Assembly (NCBI RefSeq): GCF_000513295.1
Contig: NC_023065.1
Span: 62,001 to 126,000 of the forward strand
Origin: Magnetospirillum gryphiswaldense MSR-1 v2
GTDB lineage: Bacteria; Pseudomonadota; Alphaproteobacteria; Rhodospirillales; Magnetospirillaceae
DNA length: 64,000 nt
Direction: 5' to 3'
Shown here: positions 45,090-54,007 of the stretch, in pieces
Layout: each line of letters begins with the position of its first letter
Numbering within the stretch: position 1 is the stretch's first letter
Notes under the pieces: model-generated
What the model was told of the DNA's origin: nothing
Databases searched by the model: none
What the model saw: only the letters and a program-made list of their open reading frames with translations
Position numbers and translations under genes: made by a program

Positions 45090-46643
45090 ATGCCGCTTGC
45101 TGATCGTCTGGCCGACAAACTGGAACAATTGCGGGCCAAGGCCATGGCCGGCGGCGGTGCCGCCAAGGCGCAGGAACGCCACGACAAGGGGCTGCTGACC
45201 GCGCGCGAACGGCTGGGAGTGTTGTTCGATCCCGGCACCTTCCAGGAAACCGGCCTGCATGTGCATCACCACGCCACCGCTTTCGGTCTGGCCGGCAAGG
45301 AGATGCCCGCTGACGGCGTGATCGCCGGCAACGGCTTCGTCGGCGGGCGGCAGGTGTCGGCGTTCAGCCAGGACTTTACCGTTGCCGCCGGCACGCTGGG
45401 CAAGATGCATGCGCAAAAGCTGGTCACCGCCATGCAATACGCGCTGAAGATGGGCGTGCCTTTGGTGGCGTGCAAGGATTCCGGCGGCGCCCGCATCCAG
45501 GAAGGCGTCGACGCCCTGTCCGGCTATGGCCAGGTGTTCTATCAAAACGTTCTGCTGTCCGGCGTGGTGCCGCAGATCGCCCTGGTGTTGGGGCCGTGCG
45601 CCGGCGGTGCCGCCTATTCGCCGGCCCTGATGGATTTCGTCATCATGACCCGGCACAACGCCCACATGTTCATCACCGGCCCCGAGGTGATCAAGGCGGT
45701 CACCGGTCAGGCCTATAGCATGGATCAGGTGGGCAGCGCCGAGATGCATGCGACAATCAGCGGCAATGCCCATTTCGTCGCCGAAAACGACGCCCATGCG
45801 GTGGAGATCGCCAAGGCGCTGCTGTCCTATCTGCCAGCCAACAACACCGAAGACCCGCCGCACCAGCCCTGGGCCGATATTCCGGTGGGCGCCGATCCGG
45901 TGCTGGACGCCCTGGTCCCCGACGACCCGTCGGAACCCATGGATGTGCGTCAGGTCATCGCCCGCATCGTCGACGACGGCAGCTTTCTCGAAGTGCATGC
46001 CGGCTGGGCCCGCAACCTGATCGTCGGTCTGGCCCGCATCGGCGGCATGGTCACCGGCATCGTCGCCAACCAGCCCACGGAAATGGCCGGTGCCCTGGAT
46101 ATCAATGCCTCCGACAAGGGGGCGCGCTTCGTCCGTTTCTGCAACGTCTTCAACATTCCCGTCGTCACCCTGGTAGATGTGCCCGGCTTCCTGCCCGGCA
46201 TCGAGCAAGAGCGGGGCGGAATCATCCGCCACGGCGCCAAGCTGTTGTTCGCCTATGGCTCTGCCACCGTGCCCAAGGTCACCATCATCCTGCGTAAGGC
46301 CTATGGCGGCTCGTATCTGGCCATGTGCAGCCAGGAAATGGGCGCCGATTGGGTGCTGGCCTGGCCCAGCGCCGAGATCGCGGTGATGGGGGCGGAAGGC
46401 GCCATCAACATCCTTTACCGTAAGGAACTGGCCGAGGCTCCCGACCGCAAGGCCAAGGCCAAGGAACTGGCGGCCCAATACCGCGACGAATTCGCCTCGC
46501 CCTATCTGTCGGCGAGCCAGGGCTATATCACCGATGTCATCATGCCGGCGGAAACCCGTGGCATCATCGCCCTGGCGCTGAGGAAGTCGCTGGCCAAGCG
46601 CGAGATCAGGCCGCCGAAGAAGCACGGCAACATTCCGCTTTAA
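45090..46643 (+). CDS. mmdA: Decarboxylase carboxyltransferase subunit (methylmalonyl-CoA type)
   Basis: A 517-residue acyl-CoA carboxyltransferase. It has GGARIQEGVDALSGYG, GPCAGGAAYSPALMDFVIM and GFLPGIEQERGGIIRHGAKLLFAYGSATVPKVTIILRKAYGGSYLAM, the CoA and carboxybiotin sites. The length matches methylmalonyl-CoA decarboxylase alpha subunits. The ATG at 45090 has GGGGGAAAG upstream. The three genes after it supply the other subunits of a membrane decarboxylase, so it works as a decarboxylase, not as propionyl-CoA carboxylase. Malonyl- or glutaconyl-CoA as substrate cannot be ruled out. Confidence 0.87.
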   Translation: MPLADRLADKLEQLRAKAMAGGGAAKAQERHDKGLLTARERLGVLFDPGTFQETGLHVHHHATAFGLAGKEMPADGVIAGNGFVGGRQVSAFSQDFTVAAGTLGKMHAQKLVTAMQYALKMGVPLVACKDSGGARIQEGVDALSGYGQVFYQNVLLSGVVPQIALVLGPCAGGAAYSPALMDFVIMTRHNAHMFITGPEVIKAVTGQAYSMDQVGSAEMHATISGNAHFVAENDAHAVEIAKALLSYLPANNTEDPPHQPWADIPVGADPVLDALVPDDPSEPMDVRQVIARIVDDGSFLEVHAGWARNLIVGLARIGGMVTGIVANQPTEMAGALDINASDKGARFVRFCNVFNIPVVTLVDVPGFLPGIEQERGGIIRHGAKLLFAYGSATVPKVTIILRKAYGGSYLAMCSQEMGADWVLAWPSAEIAVMGAEGAINILYRKELAEAPDRKAKAKELAAQYRDEFASPYLSASQGYITDVIMPAETRGIIALALRKSLAKREIRPPKKHGNIPL

Positions 46644-46654
46644 GGGGATCTGAC

Positions 46655-46984
46655 ATGAACGAAGCGGTGCAATTGGCGCTGGTGGTCTATGGTCTGGGCA
46701 TGGTCATCGCCCTGGCGGCGGCTTTGCTCATCAAATTCATCGTCGTCGCCCTGGCCTGGGGCGACCGCAAGGCCGCCGCGCCCGCTATCGCCACTGTCGC
46801 TCCGGCGGCACCGTCATCGGCGGACATTCCGCCCCATCATCTGGTGGTTATCGCCGCCGCCGCCCATGCCATGGTCGGGGCCAATCGCATCCTCCATATC
46901 GGTGCTGCCGCCGGCACCGCCGGCTGGTCGGCGGAAGGCCGCTTCGCCCATCACGGTTCGCACCACCCGGCCACTCATCACTAG
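46655..46984 (+). CDS. mmdD: Small membrane subunit of the sodium-pumping decarboxylase
   Basis: A 109-residue OadG/MmdD-like subunit. One N-terminal membrane helix (about residues 5-34) is followed by an Ala/Pro linker and a conserved-type HHLVVIAAAAHAMVGANRILHI. The tail is His-rich (HHGSHHPATHH), as in OadG proteins that bind zinc. It links the carboxyltransferase to the membrane pump. It follows mmdA by 11 bases. Confidence 0.82.
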   Translation: MNEAVQLALVVYGLGMVIALAAALLIKFIVVALAWGDRKAAAPAIATVAPAAPSSADIPPHHLVVIAAAAHAMVGANRILHIGAAAGTAGWSAEGRFAHHGSHHPATHH

Positions 46985-46997
46985 GGTCTGAAACACC

Positions 46998-47399
46998 ATG
47001 CAGAAGAAGTTGCGCATCACCGTCGAAGGCAAGGTCTATGACGTGCTGGTCGAGGATCTGTCCGACAACGGTCTTGGCTTGCCCGCCGCCTATCCGTCCA
47101 TCGCCGGCACCGGGGTGCCGTCCTTCGTCGCCGCCGCCCCCATGGCCGCACCGCCGCCGGCTGCCGCCGCGCCCGCCGTCGCCGGGGCTGGCGACGAGAT
47201 CAGCCCGTTGGCCGGCATGGTCGAAAGCCTGGCGGTCAGCGTCGGGCAAAAGGTGGCCGAGGGCGACAAGATCGCCGTTATCGAGGCGATGAAGATGAAG
47301 ACCCCGATCATGGCCCGGCATTCCGGCACCGTCACCAATATCGCCGTCACCGCCGGCCAGGCGGTCGAGGCCGGTCACGTCCTGATGACCATCGGTTAA
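46998..47399 (+). CDS. mmdC: Biotin carrier subunit of the decarboxylase
   Basis: A 133-residue biotin carrier protein. After an N-terminal part and an Ala/Pro-rich hinge (about residues 45-70), the biotinyl domain has the attachment motif EAMKMK with the target Lys near residue 99. It shuttles the carboxyl group from MmdA to the MmdB pump. It lies between the small membrane subunit and mmdB. Confidence 0.9.
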   Translation: MQKKLRITVEGKVYDVLVEDLSDNGLGLPAAYPSIAGTGVPSFVAAAPMAAPPPAAAAPAVAGAGDEISPLAGMVESLAVSVGQKVAEGDKIAVIEAMKMKTPIMARHSGTVTNIAVTAGQAVEAGHVLMTIG

Positions 47400-47409
47400 G
47401 GATATTCCC

Positions 47410-48657
47410 ATGGATCGCTTGAACGTCCTGGATCTGTTCCAAGGCCTTGCCACCCTGGCGGCGGCGGAACCCAGCATTCTGGTCATGCGGCTGGTGCTGA
47501 TCGCCCTGGGCGTCTTGTTGATCTATCTGGGCAAGAAAGGCGTGCTGGAAGCCCTGCTGATGATCCCCATGGGCTTGGGCATGGCCACCATCAACGCCGC
47601 CGTCTTGTTCGTGCCCGAAGGCGGCTGGCTGCGTGCCGGCCCCAACCAGATTTTCGTCGATGCCCTGGCTGTCGCCGACAACGCGGCGCAGACCACGGCT
47701 TTGATGAATATTTTGCAGATCAATTGGTTGCAGCCCATCTACACCTTCACCTTCAGCAACGGCCTGATCGCCTGCGTGGTGTTTTTGGGCATCGGCGTGC
47801 TGCTGGATGTGGGCTACGTGATGGCGCGGCCGTTTCAAAGCATGATCCTGGCCTTGTTCGGCGAATTGGGCACCATCGCCGTCTATCCCATCGCCATCGC
47901 CCTGGGCCTGACCCCCGGTCAGGCGGCCTCGGTGGCCATCATCGGCGGCGCCGACGGGCCGATGGTGCTGTTCACCTCGCTTTCCTTGGCGCGGGAATTG
48001 TTCGTGCCCATCACCGTGGTCGCCTATCTGTATCTGGGGCTGACCTATGGCGGCTATCCCTATCTGATCCGCCTGCTGATCCCGGCGCGGCTGCGCGCCT
48101 TGCCCATGCCGATGGAAAAACCGCGCAAGCCCATCACCTCGGGGCAGAAGATCGCCTTTTCGGTGACCTTGTGCATCTTGCTGTCGCTGTTGTTCCCGGT
48201 GGCGTCGCCGTTGATCCTGTGCCTGTTCCTGGGTGTCATCATCCGCGAAAGCAATCTGGTGCCGTACATGGATCTGCTGGGCGGGGTGTTCCTGTACGGC
48301 GGCACCTTCTTTCTCGGCCTGCTGCTGGGGGTGCTGTGCGAGGCGCGGCTGATCCTCGATCCGCAGGTGTTGGTACTTTTGCTGCTGGGCATGCTGGCGC
48401 TGCTGATTTCCGGCATCGGCGGCATCATCGGCGGCTATGTGCTTTATTTCGCCAGTGGCCGCAAGTTCAACCCGGTCATCGGCATCGCCGCCGTCTCCTG
48501 CGTGCCGACCACCGCCAAGGTGGCGCAAAAGGAAGTGACGGCGGCCAATCCCGGCGTGGTGGTCATGCCCCACGCCTTGGGCGCCAGTATCAGCGGCGTC
48601 ATCACCACCGCCATCCTGGCCGCCATCTATGTGACGGTGATCCAGGCGGTTTATTAG
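47410..48657 (+). CDS. mmdB: Sodium-translocating decarboxylase beta subunit
   Basis: A 415-residue, very hydrophobic membrane protein of the OadB/MmdB/GcdB family, which decarboxylates carboxybiotin and exports sodium ions. The conserved IIGGADGPMVLFTS with its key Asp is present, as is SCVPTTAKVAQKEVTAANPGVVVMPHALGASISGVI near the end. It ends the mmdADCB operon and overlaps a convergent gene by four bases. Confidence 0.93.
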   Translation: MDRLNVLDLFQGLATLAAAEPSILVMRLVLIALGVLLIYLGKKGVLEALLMIPMGLGMATINAAVLFVPEGGWLRAGPNQIFVDALAVADNAAQTTALMNILQINWLQPIYTFTFSNGLIACVVFLGIGVLLDVGYVMARPFQSMILALFGELGTIAVYPIAIALGLTPGQAASVAIIGGADGPMVLFTSLSLARELFVPITVVAYLYLGLTYGGYPYLIRLLIPARLRALPMPMEKPRKPITSGQKIAFSVTLCILLSLLFPVASPLILCLFLGVIIRESNLVPYMDLLGGVFLYGGTFFLGLLLGVLCEARLILDPQVLVLLLLGMLALLISGIGGIIGGYVLYFASGRKFNPVIGIAAVSCVPTTAKVAQKEVTAANPGVVVMPHALGASISGVITTAILAAIYVTVIQAVY

Positions 48658-49232
48658 AGCAGTTTCACCAAGAGGAACCCGGCCACGATCAGCACCACGG
48701 TGACGGTCATCACCAGGGTCAGGCGCTTTTCGACGAAATCGCGGATGGGCGGGCCGAACTTCCACAACAGGGCGGCGACCAGGAAAAAGCGCATGGCGCG
48801 GGCGACGATGCTGGCGAAGGTGAACTGGGCCAGATCGAAATGGAAGGCGCCGGCGGCGATGGTGATCAGCTTATAGGGGATGGGGGTGGCGCCCTTGACG
48901 ATGATCACCCAGGCACCGTACTGGTCGACCAGCGGACGGAAGGCCTCGAACTTTTCATTCAGGTGGAACAGGTTCAAGATGGCCACGCCGATTGTGTCCA
49001 TGAAGAAATAGCCGATGGCATAGCCCAGATAGCCGCCAGCGACCGAGGCCAAGGTGCAGACCAGGGCGATGCGCCACCAGCGCGAGGGCGCCGCCAGCAC
49101 CAGCGGGATCAGCATCAGATCGGGCGGGATGGGAAAGAACGAGCTTTCGATGAACGAAATCAGCGCCATCCACCAGATGGCATGGCGGTGCGCCGCCTTG
49201 TCCATCATCCAGTCATAAGTCTTTTGCAGCAT
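48654..49232 (-). CDS. YqaA-family (DedA-related) membrane protein
   Basis: A 192-residue inner-membrane protein with the re-entrant pattern of the SNARE-associated/VTT group: FIESSFFPIPPDLMLIPLVLA, GGYLGYAIGYFFMD and VIIVKGATPIPYKLITIAAGAFHFDLAQF. Such proteins are tied to membrane lipid or ion balance; the exact job here is unknown. It stands alone, convergent with mmdB. Confidence 0.85.
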   Translation of the reverse strand: MLQKTYDWMMDKAAHRHAIWWMALISFIESSFFPIPPDLMLIPLVLAAPSRWWRIALVCTLASVAGGYLGYAIGYFFMDTIGVAILNLFHLNEKFEAFRPLVDQYGAWVIIVKGATPIPYKLITIAAGAFHFDLAQFTFASIVARAMRFFLVAALLWKFGPPIRDFVEKRLTLVMTVTVVLIVAGFLLVKLL

Positions 49233-49349
49233 GCCATCGGCTCCGGTTTCGCGGTGCCCTGGGGTTTAGCATGACCGGTGGCTTTGCCCAAGCCCTTGTA
49301 TCCGCGCCGTTTCAGCGTCACTCTGCCGGAACGTGGACAAGGGGGACAT

Positions 49350-51815
49350 ATGCGCAAGGTTCTGGCTTCGGTGTCGTTGACCGCGCTGATGACGGCGACG
49401 GGCGGCGCCTGGGCGCAAGAGATGAACGCCGCCCAAGCCATGGCCGCCTGGGCCGATCCGGTGGCCATGGCCCTGGGGGCGGGGGTGCTGGCCTCGGTGT
49501 TGCTGCCGGCCATCGCTTGGCTACGTCTGCGGTTGAACCGGTCGCTTCAGGCCGTCTCCTTGGCCGAAACCCGCATCGAATCGTTGCGCGAATGCCTGGG
49601 CGCCAGCCCCGACGGCTATCTGTGCTGGATCGAGGACGAATTCGGTTGTTCACGCCGCTTGGCGGTGCTGCTGACCTTACCGCGCGGCCTGGATTCGTCG
49701 CTGGAGGACGTGCTCGCCTGTTTCGATCCCCATGACGGCTTGCGGCTCGAGACCGCCATCGGCGTGTTGCGCGATGAAGGTCAGGCCTTTGAAGTGGATT
49801 TGACCCTGAGCGCCGGCAGCCGGCGCATCCGTGCCATGGGGGTACGGGCCGCCTCGCCCGCCGGTGACATGCTGGCCGATCTGGTGTGGTTCCGCGATGT
49901 CAGCGACAGCGCCGTCGCCGTCGATGATCTGGCCCGCTCGCTCCAGGCCTTGGCCGCTGACGCCACCTATCTGAAAGCCTTGATCGACACCCTGCCCATG
50001 CCGGTCTGGCTGCGCGACGAGGATTTGTCGGTGCTGATGGTCAACAAGGCCTATGCGGCGGCGGTCGAAGCGACCAGCGCCGAAGCCGCCGTGCAGGCCC
50101 AGGTGGAACTGGCGTCCGACGACCATGTGCGTGAAGCCCGCGCCTTGGCTGCCCGGGCGCGGGCCGCCGGCGAGCCGCGCTCGGCCAGTTTCCATCTGGT
50201 GTTGGCCGGTGAAAGACGGCTGGCTCATATCACCGAAATGCCGCTGGAAGTGGGCGACACCCTGCTGACCGCCGGCTTCATCGAGGACCATACCCGCGTC
50301 GAGGAATTGCAAGAACAGCTGTCCCACCATGTCAGCGCCCAGGTCGAGGTGCTGGAACGGCTGTCCACCGCCATCGCCATCTTCACCACCGATACCAGAC
50401 TGGCTTTCTTCAACACCGCCTTTTCGCGGCTGTGGCGGCTGGAGCGCGACTGGCTGGAAAACCAGCCGACCTACGGCGCGGTGATGGATGCCCTGCGCGA
50501 CCGCCGCTTGTTGCCGGAGGCCGCCGATTACCGGGCGCTGAAGGAAGAGGAACTGCGCCGCTTCATCTCGTTGATCGACCCCATCGAGACGCTGATGCAC
50601 CTGCCCGATGGCCGCACCTTGCGCCGGGTGGTTTCCCCTCATCCCTATGGCGGGCTGATCTTCACCTACGAGGATTTCACCGACACCCTGGCCATGGAAC
50701 GCTCGTTCAACACCGCCATGGCGGTGCAGCGGGCGACCTTGGACCATCTGCATGAAGGCCTGGCGGTGTTCGGCGACGACCGCCGGCTGAAACTGTCCAA
50801 CCCGGCCTTTGCCCGCATGTGGGGGCTGTCGGTGGACGATCTGGCCGGCGAGCCGCATCTGAACGAATTGGTGGAACGGCTGCGGCCTTATTTCGAGGGG
50901 CGGCCCGATCGCGCCTCGACCTGGGCGCCGGCGCGGGAACGCCTGCTGGCCCTGGTGGGCGAGCGCCGGGGTGGTGAATGGCGGCTGGAGCGCCAGGACG
51001 GCATGATCCTGGATTGCGCCTCGGTGCCGTTGCCCGACGGCGCCAGCCTGCTGGCCTTCCTCGACGTCACCGACACGGCGCGGGTGGAACGCGCCCTGAT
51101 CGAACGCAACGAAGCCCTGGCCGCTGCCGACACCTTGAAAAGCGAGTTCATGTCCAATGTCTCGGCCGAGGTGGCCAAGCCGCTGACCACCATCATCGGT
51201 TTCGCCGAGATGCTGGATTCCGATTATTTCGGCAAGCTCAGCAAGCGCCAGCACGATTACATGAAAGGCATCGTCGAGGCCGGCAATGCGCTGAAATCCC
51301 TGATCGCCGACATCCTCGATCTGGCCGCCATCGAGGCCGGCCACCTGACCTTGGAACTGGATACGGTGGATATCCACCCCATGCTGTCCTCGGTGCTGGG
51401 GCTGGTGCGCGAACGGGTGCGGGAAAAGAAGCTTCAGCTTGATTTCGATTGTCCGTTGGACATGGGCTGGATCGTCGCCGACCAGCGCCGCCTGCGTCAG
51501 GTGATGTTCAACCTGATCGGCAACGCGGTGAAATACACCCCCAATGGCGGTGCCATCGCGGTCAGGGCCGAACGCCGTGACGGCGAGGTGGCGCTGATCG
51601 TCGCCGATACCGGCCCCGGCATCCCGCCCGAGGACATGGAGCGGGTGTTCAAAAGCTTCGTCCGCACCATTCATGACGGCCAGGATGGGGCGGGGTTGGG
51701 GCTGGCCCTGGTGCGCCGCTTCGTCGAGTTGCACGGCGGCACGGTGGAGTTGGACTCCGTCCCCGGTCAGGGCACCACGGTGACCGTGCGCCTGCCCTCG
51801 GGGGCGGGGGAATAA
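49350..51815 (+). CDS. divL: DivL-like PAS sensor with degenerate histidine kinase core
   Basis: An 821-residue protein with a signal-like start, one membrane helix (about residues 38-60), several PAS-like domains, a dimerisation helix pair and a HATPase domain. The layout and the stretch LKSEFMSNVSAEVAKPLTTIIGFAEMLDSDYFGKL resemble DivL, the cell-cycle regulator that works with CckA and DivK. The usual phospho-acceptor His (Tyr in Caulobacter DivL) is Ala606 here. The ATP-binding boxes look intact (NLIGNAVKY, DTGPGI, GAGLGLALV). I chose the ATG at 49350, after AAGGGGGA. The name is a resemblance call. Confidence 0.75.
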   Translation: MRKVLASVSLTALMTATGGAWAQEMNAAQAMAAWADPVAMALGAGVLASVLLPAIAWLRLRLNRSLQAVSLAETRIESLRECLGASPDGYLCWIEDEFGCSRRLAVLLTLPRGLDSSLEDVLACFDPHDGLRLETAIGVLRDEGQAFEVDLTLSAGSRRIRAMGVRAASPAGDMLADLVWFRDVSDSAVAVDDLARSLQALAADATYLKALIDTLPMPVWLRDEDLSVLMVNKAYAAAVEATSAEAAVQAQVELASDDHVREARALAARARAAGEPRSASFHLVLAGERRLAHITEMPLEVGDTLLTAGFIEDHTRVEELQEQLSHHVSAQVEVLERLSTAIAIFTTDTRLAFFNTAFSRLWRLERDWLENQPTYGAVMDALRDRRLLPEAADYRALKEEELRRFISLIDPIETLMHLPDGRTLRRVVSPHPYGGLIFTYEDFTDTLAMERSFNTAMAVQRATLDHLHEGLAVFGDDRRLKLSNPAFARMWGLSVDDLAGEPHLNELVERLRPYFEGRPDRASTWAPARERLLALVGERRGGEWRLERQDGMILDCASVPLPDGASLLAFLDVTDTARVERALIERNEALAAADTLKSEFMSNVSAEVAKPLTTIIGFAEMLDSDYFGKLSKRQHDYMKGIVEAGNALKSLIADILDLAAIEAGHLTLELDTVDIHPMLSSVLGLVRERVREKKLQLDFDCPLDMGWIVADQRRLRQVMFNLIGNAVKYTPNGGAIAVRAERRDGEVALIVADTGPGIPPEDMERVFKSFVRTIHDGQDGAGLGLALVRRFVELHGGTVELDSVPGQGTTVTVRLPSGAGE

Positions 51816-51817
51816 AT

Positions 51818-51864
51818 GCTCGGGGGAAAGTCCTTCGCTGCGCTCAGTGTACTTTCCCCCGAGC
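51818..51864. terminator. Strong hairpin between convergent genes
   Basis: GCTCGGGGGAAAGT (51818-51831) pairs perfectly with ACTTTCCCCCGAGC (51851-51864) around a 19-base loop. It lies three bases after the divL-like stop and three bases before the end of the phosphofructokinase gene, so it may end both transcripts, although neither side has a T-run. Confidence 0.6.
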
Positions 51865-51866
51865 CC

Positions 51867-53081
51867 CTACCGCCCCAGCACCTTGGGCACCCGATTGCTG
51901 CGCAATCTGAAGGCGTCGGGCATGCCCTTGCCCAATAGCGGGCGCAGATACAGACGAAAGGCGTCGGTGACGTCGGTGCCGGAGGCAGAGATGAACTCGT
52001 CCTCCATCACCCTGGTCTTGCCGGCCACCGCTTCCAACGGCAGCAGCTTGTAATCCACCGAATAAAAGCCGGTGCGCTGGATGGTGACGGACCCGTCCTG
52101 CTGGCCCCACATGGCGAATTGCACCGCCTTTTCCCCCACCTCGCGCGCCTCGCGCTGGTCGACGTCGGAGACGCAGCCGACAAAGGATCGTTGCAGATAG
52201 CCGAAAGTGTCGCCGCGCACCCGTTTGATGCCCAACTGGTCCTTGATTTCCTGGCACAGCAGATCGGCCAGGGCGCCGGTGCCGGAAAGCTGGATGTTGC
52301 CGTGGGCGTCCTTTTCGATTTCCTTGGCCAATTGGGTGATGATCGGGTTGCCCGATTCGTCGTGGATGCCTTCCGACACGGCGACGACGCAGCGACCGTA
52401 CTTGTCCATGGTCGCCTTGACGTCGCCCAGGAAGCCATCGACCTTGAAGGTGCGTTCCGGCACATAGATCAGATGCGGGCCGTCATCGGGAAACTTCTTG
52501 CCCAGCGCCGAAGCGGCGGTCAAAAAGCCGGCGTGCCGGCCCATGACCACGGCCAGATAGACGCCGGGCAGGGCCGCGTTGTCCAGATTGGCGCCCATGA
52601 AAGATTGGGCGACAAATCGGGCGGCGGAGGGGAAGCCCGGCGTGTGGTCGTTATGGACCAGATCGTTGTCGATGGTCTTGGGGATGTGGATGCACCGGAG
52701 CGGATAGCCGGCCTTCCTGGCCTCTTCCGAGACGATGCGCACGGTGTCCGACGAATCATTGCCGCCGATATAGAAGAAATAGGCGATGCCGTGGGCCTGG
52801 AGAACCTTGAAGACTTCCTGACAGTACTTCAGATCCGGCTTGTCGCGGGTCGAGCCCAGGGCCGAGGACGGGGTGTCGGCGACCATTTCCAGATTGTGGC
52901 TGGTCTCTTGGGTGAGGTCGAGGAAGTCCTCATTGATGATGCCGCGCACGCCGTGATAGGCGCCGTAAACCAGATCGACGTTGCGGAACTTCCTGGCTTC
53001 CAGCACCACGCCGGTCATGGATTGATTGATGACGGCGGTGGGGCCGCCCCCTTGCGCCACCAGAACCTTACCGTGCAACAT
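51867..53081 (-). CDS. pfp: Pyrophosphate-dependent 6-phosphofructokinase
   Basis: A 404-residue phosphofructokinase of the PPi-dependent type, interconverting fructose 6-phosphate and fructose 1,6-bisphosphate. PKTIDND has the Lys that marks PPi-using enzymes (ATP-dependent ones have Gly there). The donor loop reads GGNDSSDT in place of the more usual GGDDS. MGRHAGFLTAASALG is the sugar-phosphate site. I chose the ATG at 53081, after AGGAGGA. It stands alone. Confidence 0.9.
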   Translation of the reverse strand: MLHGKVLVAQGGGPTAVINQSMTGVVLEARKFRNVDLVYGAYHGVRGIINEDFLDLTQETSHNLEMVADTPSSALGSTRDKPDLKYCQEVFKVLQAHGIAYFFYIGGNDSSDTVRIVSEEARKAGYPLRCIHIPKTIDNDLVHNDHTPGFPSAARFVAQSFMGANLDNAALPGVYLAVVMGRHAGFLTAASALGKKFPDDGPHLIYVPERTFKVDGFLGDVKATMDKYGRCVVAVSEGIHDESGNPIITQLAKEIEKDAHGNIQLSGTGALADLLCQEIKDQLGIKRVRGDTFGYLQRSFVGCVSDVDQREAREVGEKAVQFAMWGQQDGSVTIQRTGFYSVDYKLLPLEAVAGKTRVMEDEFISASGTDVTDAFRLYLRPLLGKGMPDAFRLRSNRVPKVLGR

Positions 53082-53224
53082 GGGACGTCCTCCTGCTGTT
53101 TTGATCAGCATAAGCTTAAAAAACCGACCACCGCCAGGGCCAAGGGGGCTTGTCCGACCAATGGGTCGGTCCCATCTTGGGGGGGCATCAGCCCGAACGG
53201 GTAGTTAAACCGGAGAATGAAAGT

Positions 53225-53356
53225 TGAGCGTGGATTCCCCTTGTATTTCCGTCTGTCAGATGGATGAAGACGGCTATTGCATTGGTTGCGGTCGCACCAT
53301 CGATGAAATCCGCGGCTGGAAGCGGTCGTCGGACGATGAAAAGACCGAAGTGTTGA
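53225..53356 (+). CDS. DUF1289 small Cys-rich protein, apparently frameshifted
   Basis: The frame from TTG 53225 (GGAG eight bases upstream) reads SVDSPCISVCQMDEDGYCIGCGRTIDEIRGWKRSSDDE, the DUF1289 zinc-ribbon-like pattern with four Cys, then stops early after ERPKC (43 residues). With one more base near 53340 the frame would continue KTEVLSRVAERQGQSA, matching the usual family end, and would stop in a GTGA overlap with the next gene. So this is either a sequencing error or a recent frameshift. Confidence 0.6.
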
Positions 53357-53387
53357 GCCGGGTAGCCGAGCGTCAGGGACAATCGGC

Positions 53388-53936
53388 GTGACCGATCCAC
53401 GCGCGGCTCAGGTGCTGGATTTCTGGTTCACCCCCGGCATGGAGCGGCGTTGGTTCGCTGCCGATACCGATCTCGACCGCCAATTGGCCGAACGTTTCGG
53501 CCAGGATCTGGCCCAAGCCGCGCAAGGCCAACTGGATCACTGGCTGGACGACGCCCAGGGCGCCCTGGCCCTGGTGATCTTGCTCGACCAGATGCCGCGC
53601 AACGTCTTTCGCGGCAAGTACCAGGCCTTCGCCTTCGATTCCAAGGCCTTGGCAGTGGCCGAGGGGGCCTTGCTGCGCGGTCATGCCCGTGGCCTGCCGC
53701 CCCTGCGCCGCCGCTTTCTCTATCTGCCGTTCGAACATTCCGAATCCCTGGCCGACCAGAAATATTGCGTGTCGCTGTTCGAAGCCGATGGCGACGACCC
53801 GGAAGGGCTGGAATATGCCCGTGAGCATCTGGCGGTGATCGAACGCTTTGGCCGCTTCCCCCACCGCAATGCGGCATTGGAGCGGGAAAATACGCCGGAA
53901 GAAGAGGAATATCTGGCCCAGGGTGGCGGGTTTTAA
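53388..53936 (+). CDS. DUF924 family protein
   Basis: A 182-residue member of DUF924. The hallmarks are VLDFWFTPGMERRWFAADTDLDRQLAERF at the start, VILLDQMPRNVFRG, and FLYLPFEHSESLADQ. The start is GTG 53388, inside the end of the repaired DUF1289 frame, so the two were probably coupled. The family has no known reaction. Confidence 0.85.
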   Translation: MTDPRAAQVLDFWFTPGMERRWFAADTDLDRQLAERFGQDLAQAAQGQLDHWLDDAQGALALVILLDQMPRNVFRGKYQAFAFDSKALAVAEGALLRGHARGLPPLRRRFLYLPFEHSESLADQKYCVSLFEADGDDPEGLEYAREHLAVIERFGRFPHRNAALERENTPEEEEYLAQGGGF

Positions 53937-54007
53937 CCACTGCCGACCAAAGCCGGCTTTGCTGTGCCCAGACCCCATGCTATGGTCCGGGCGCCATTCC
54001 GCCGCAG

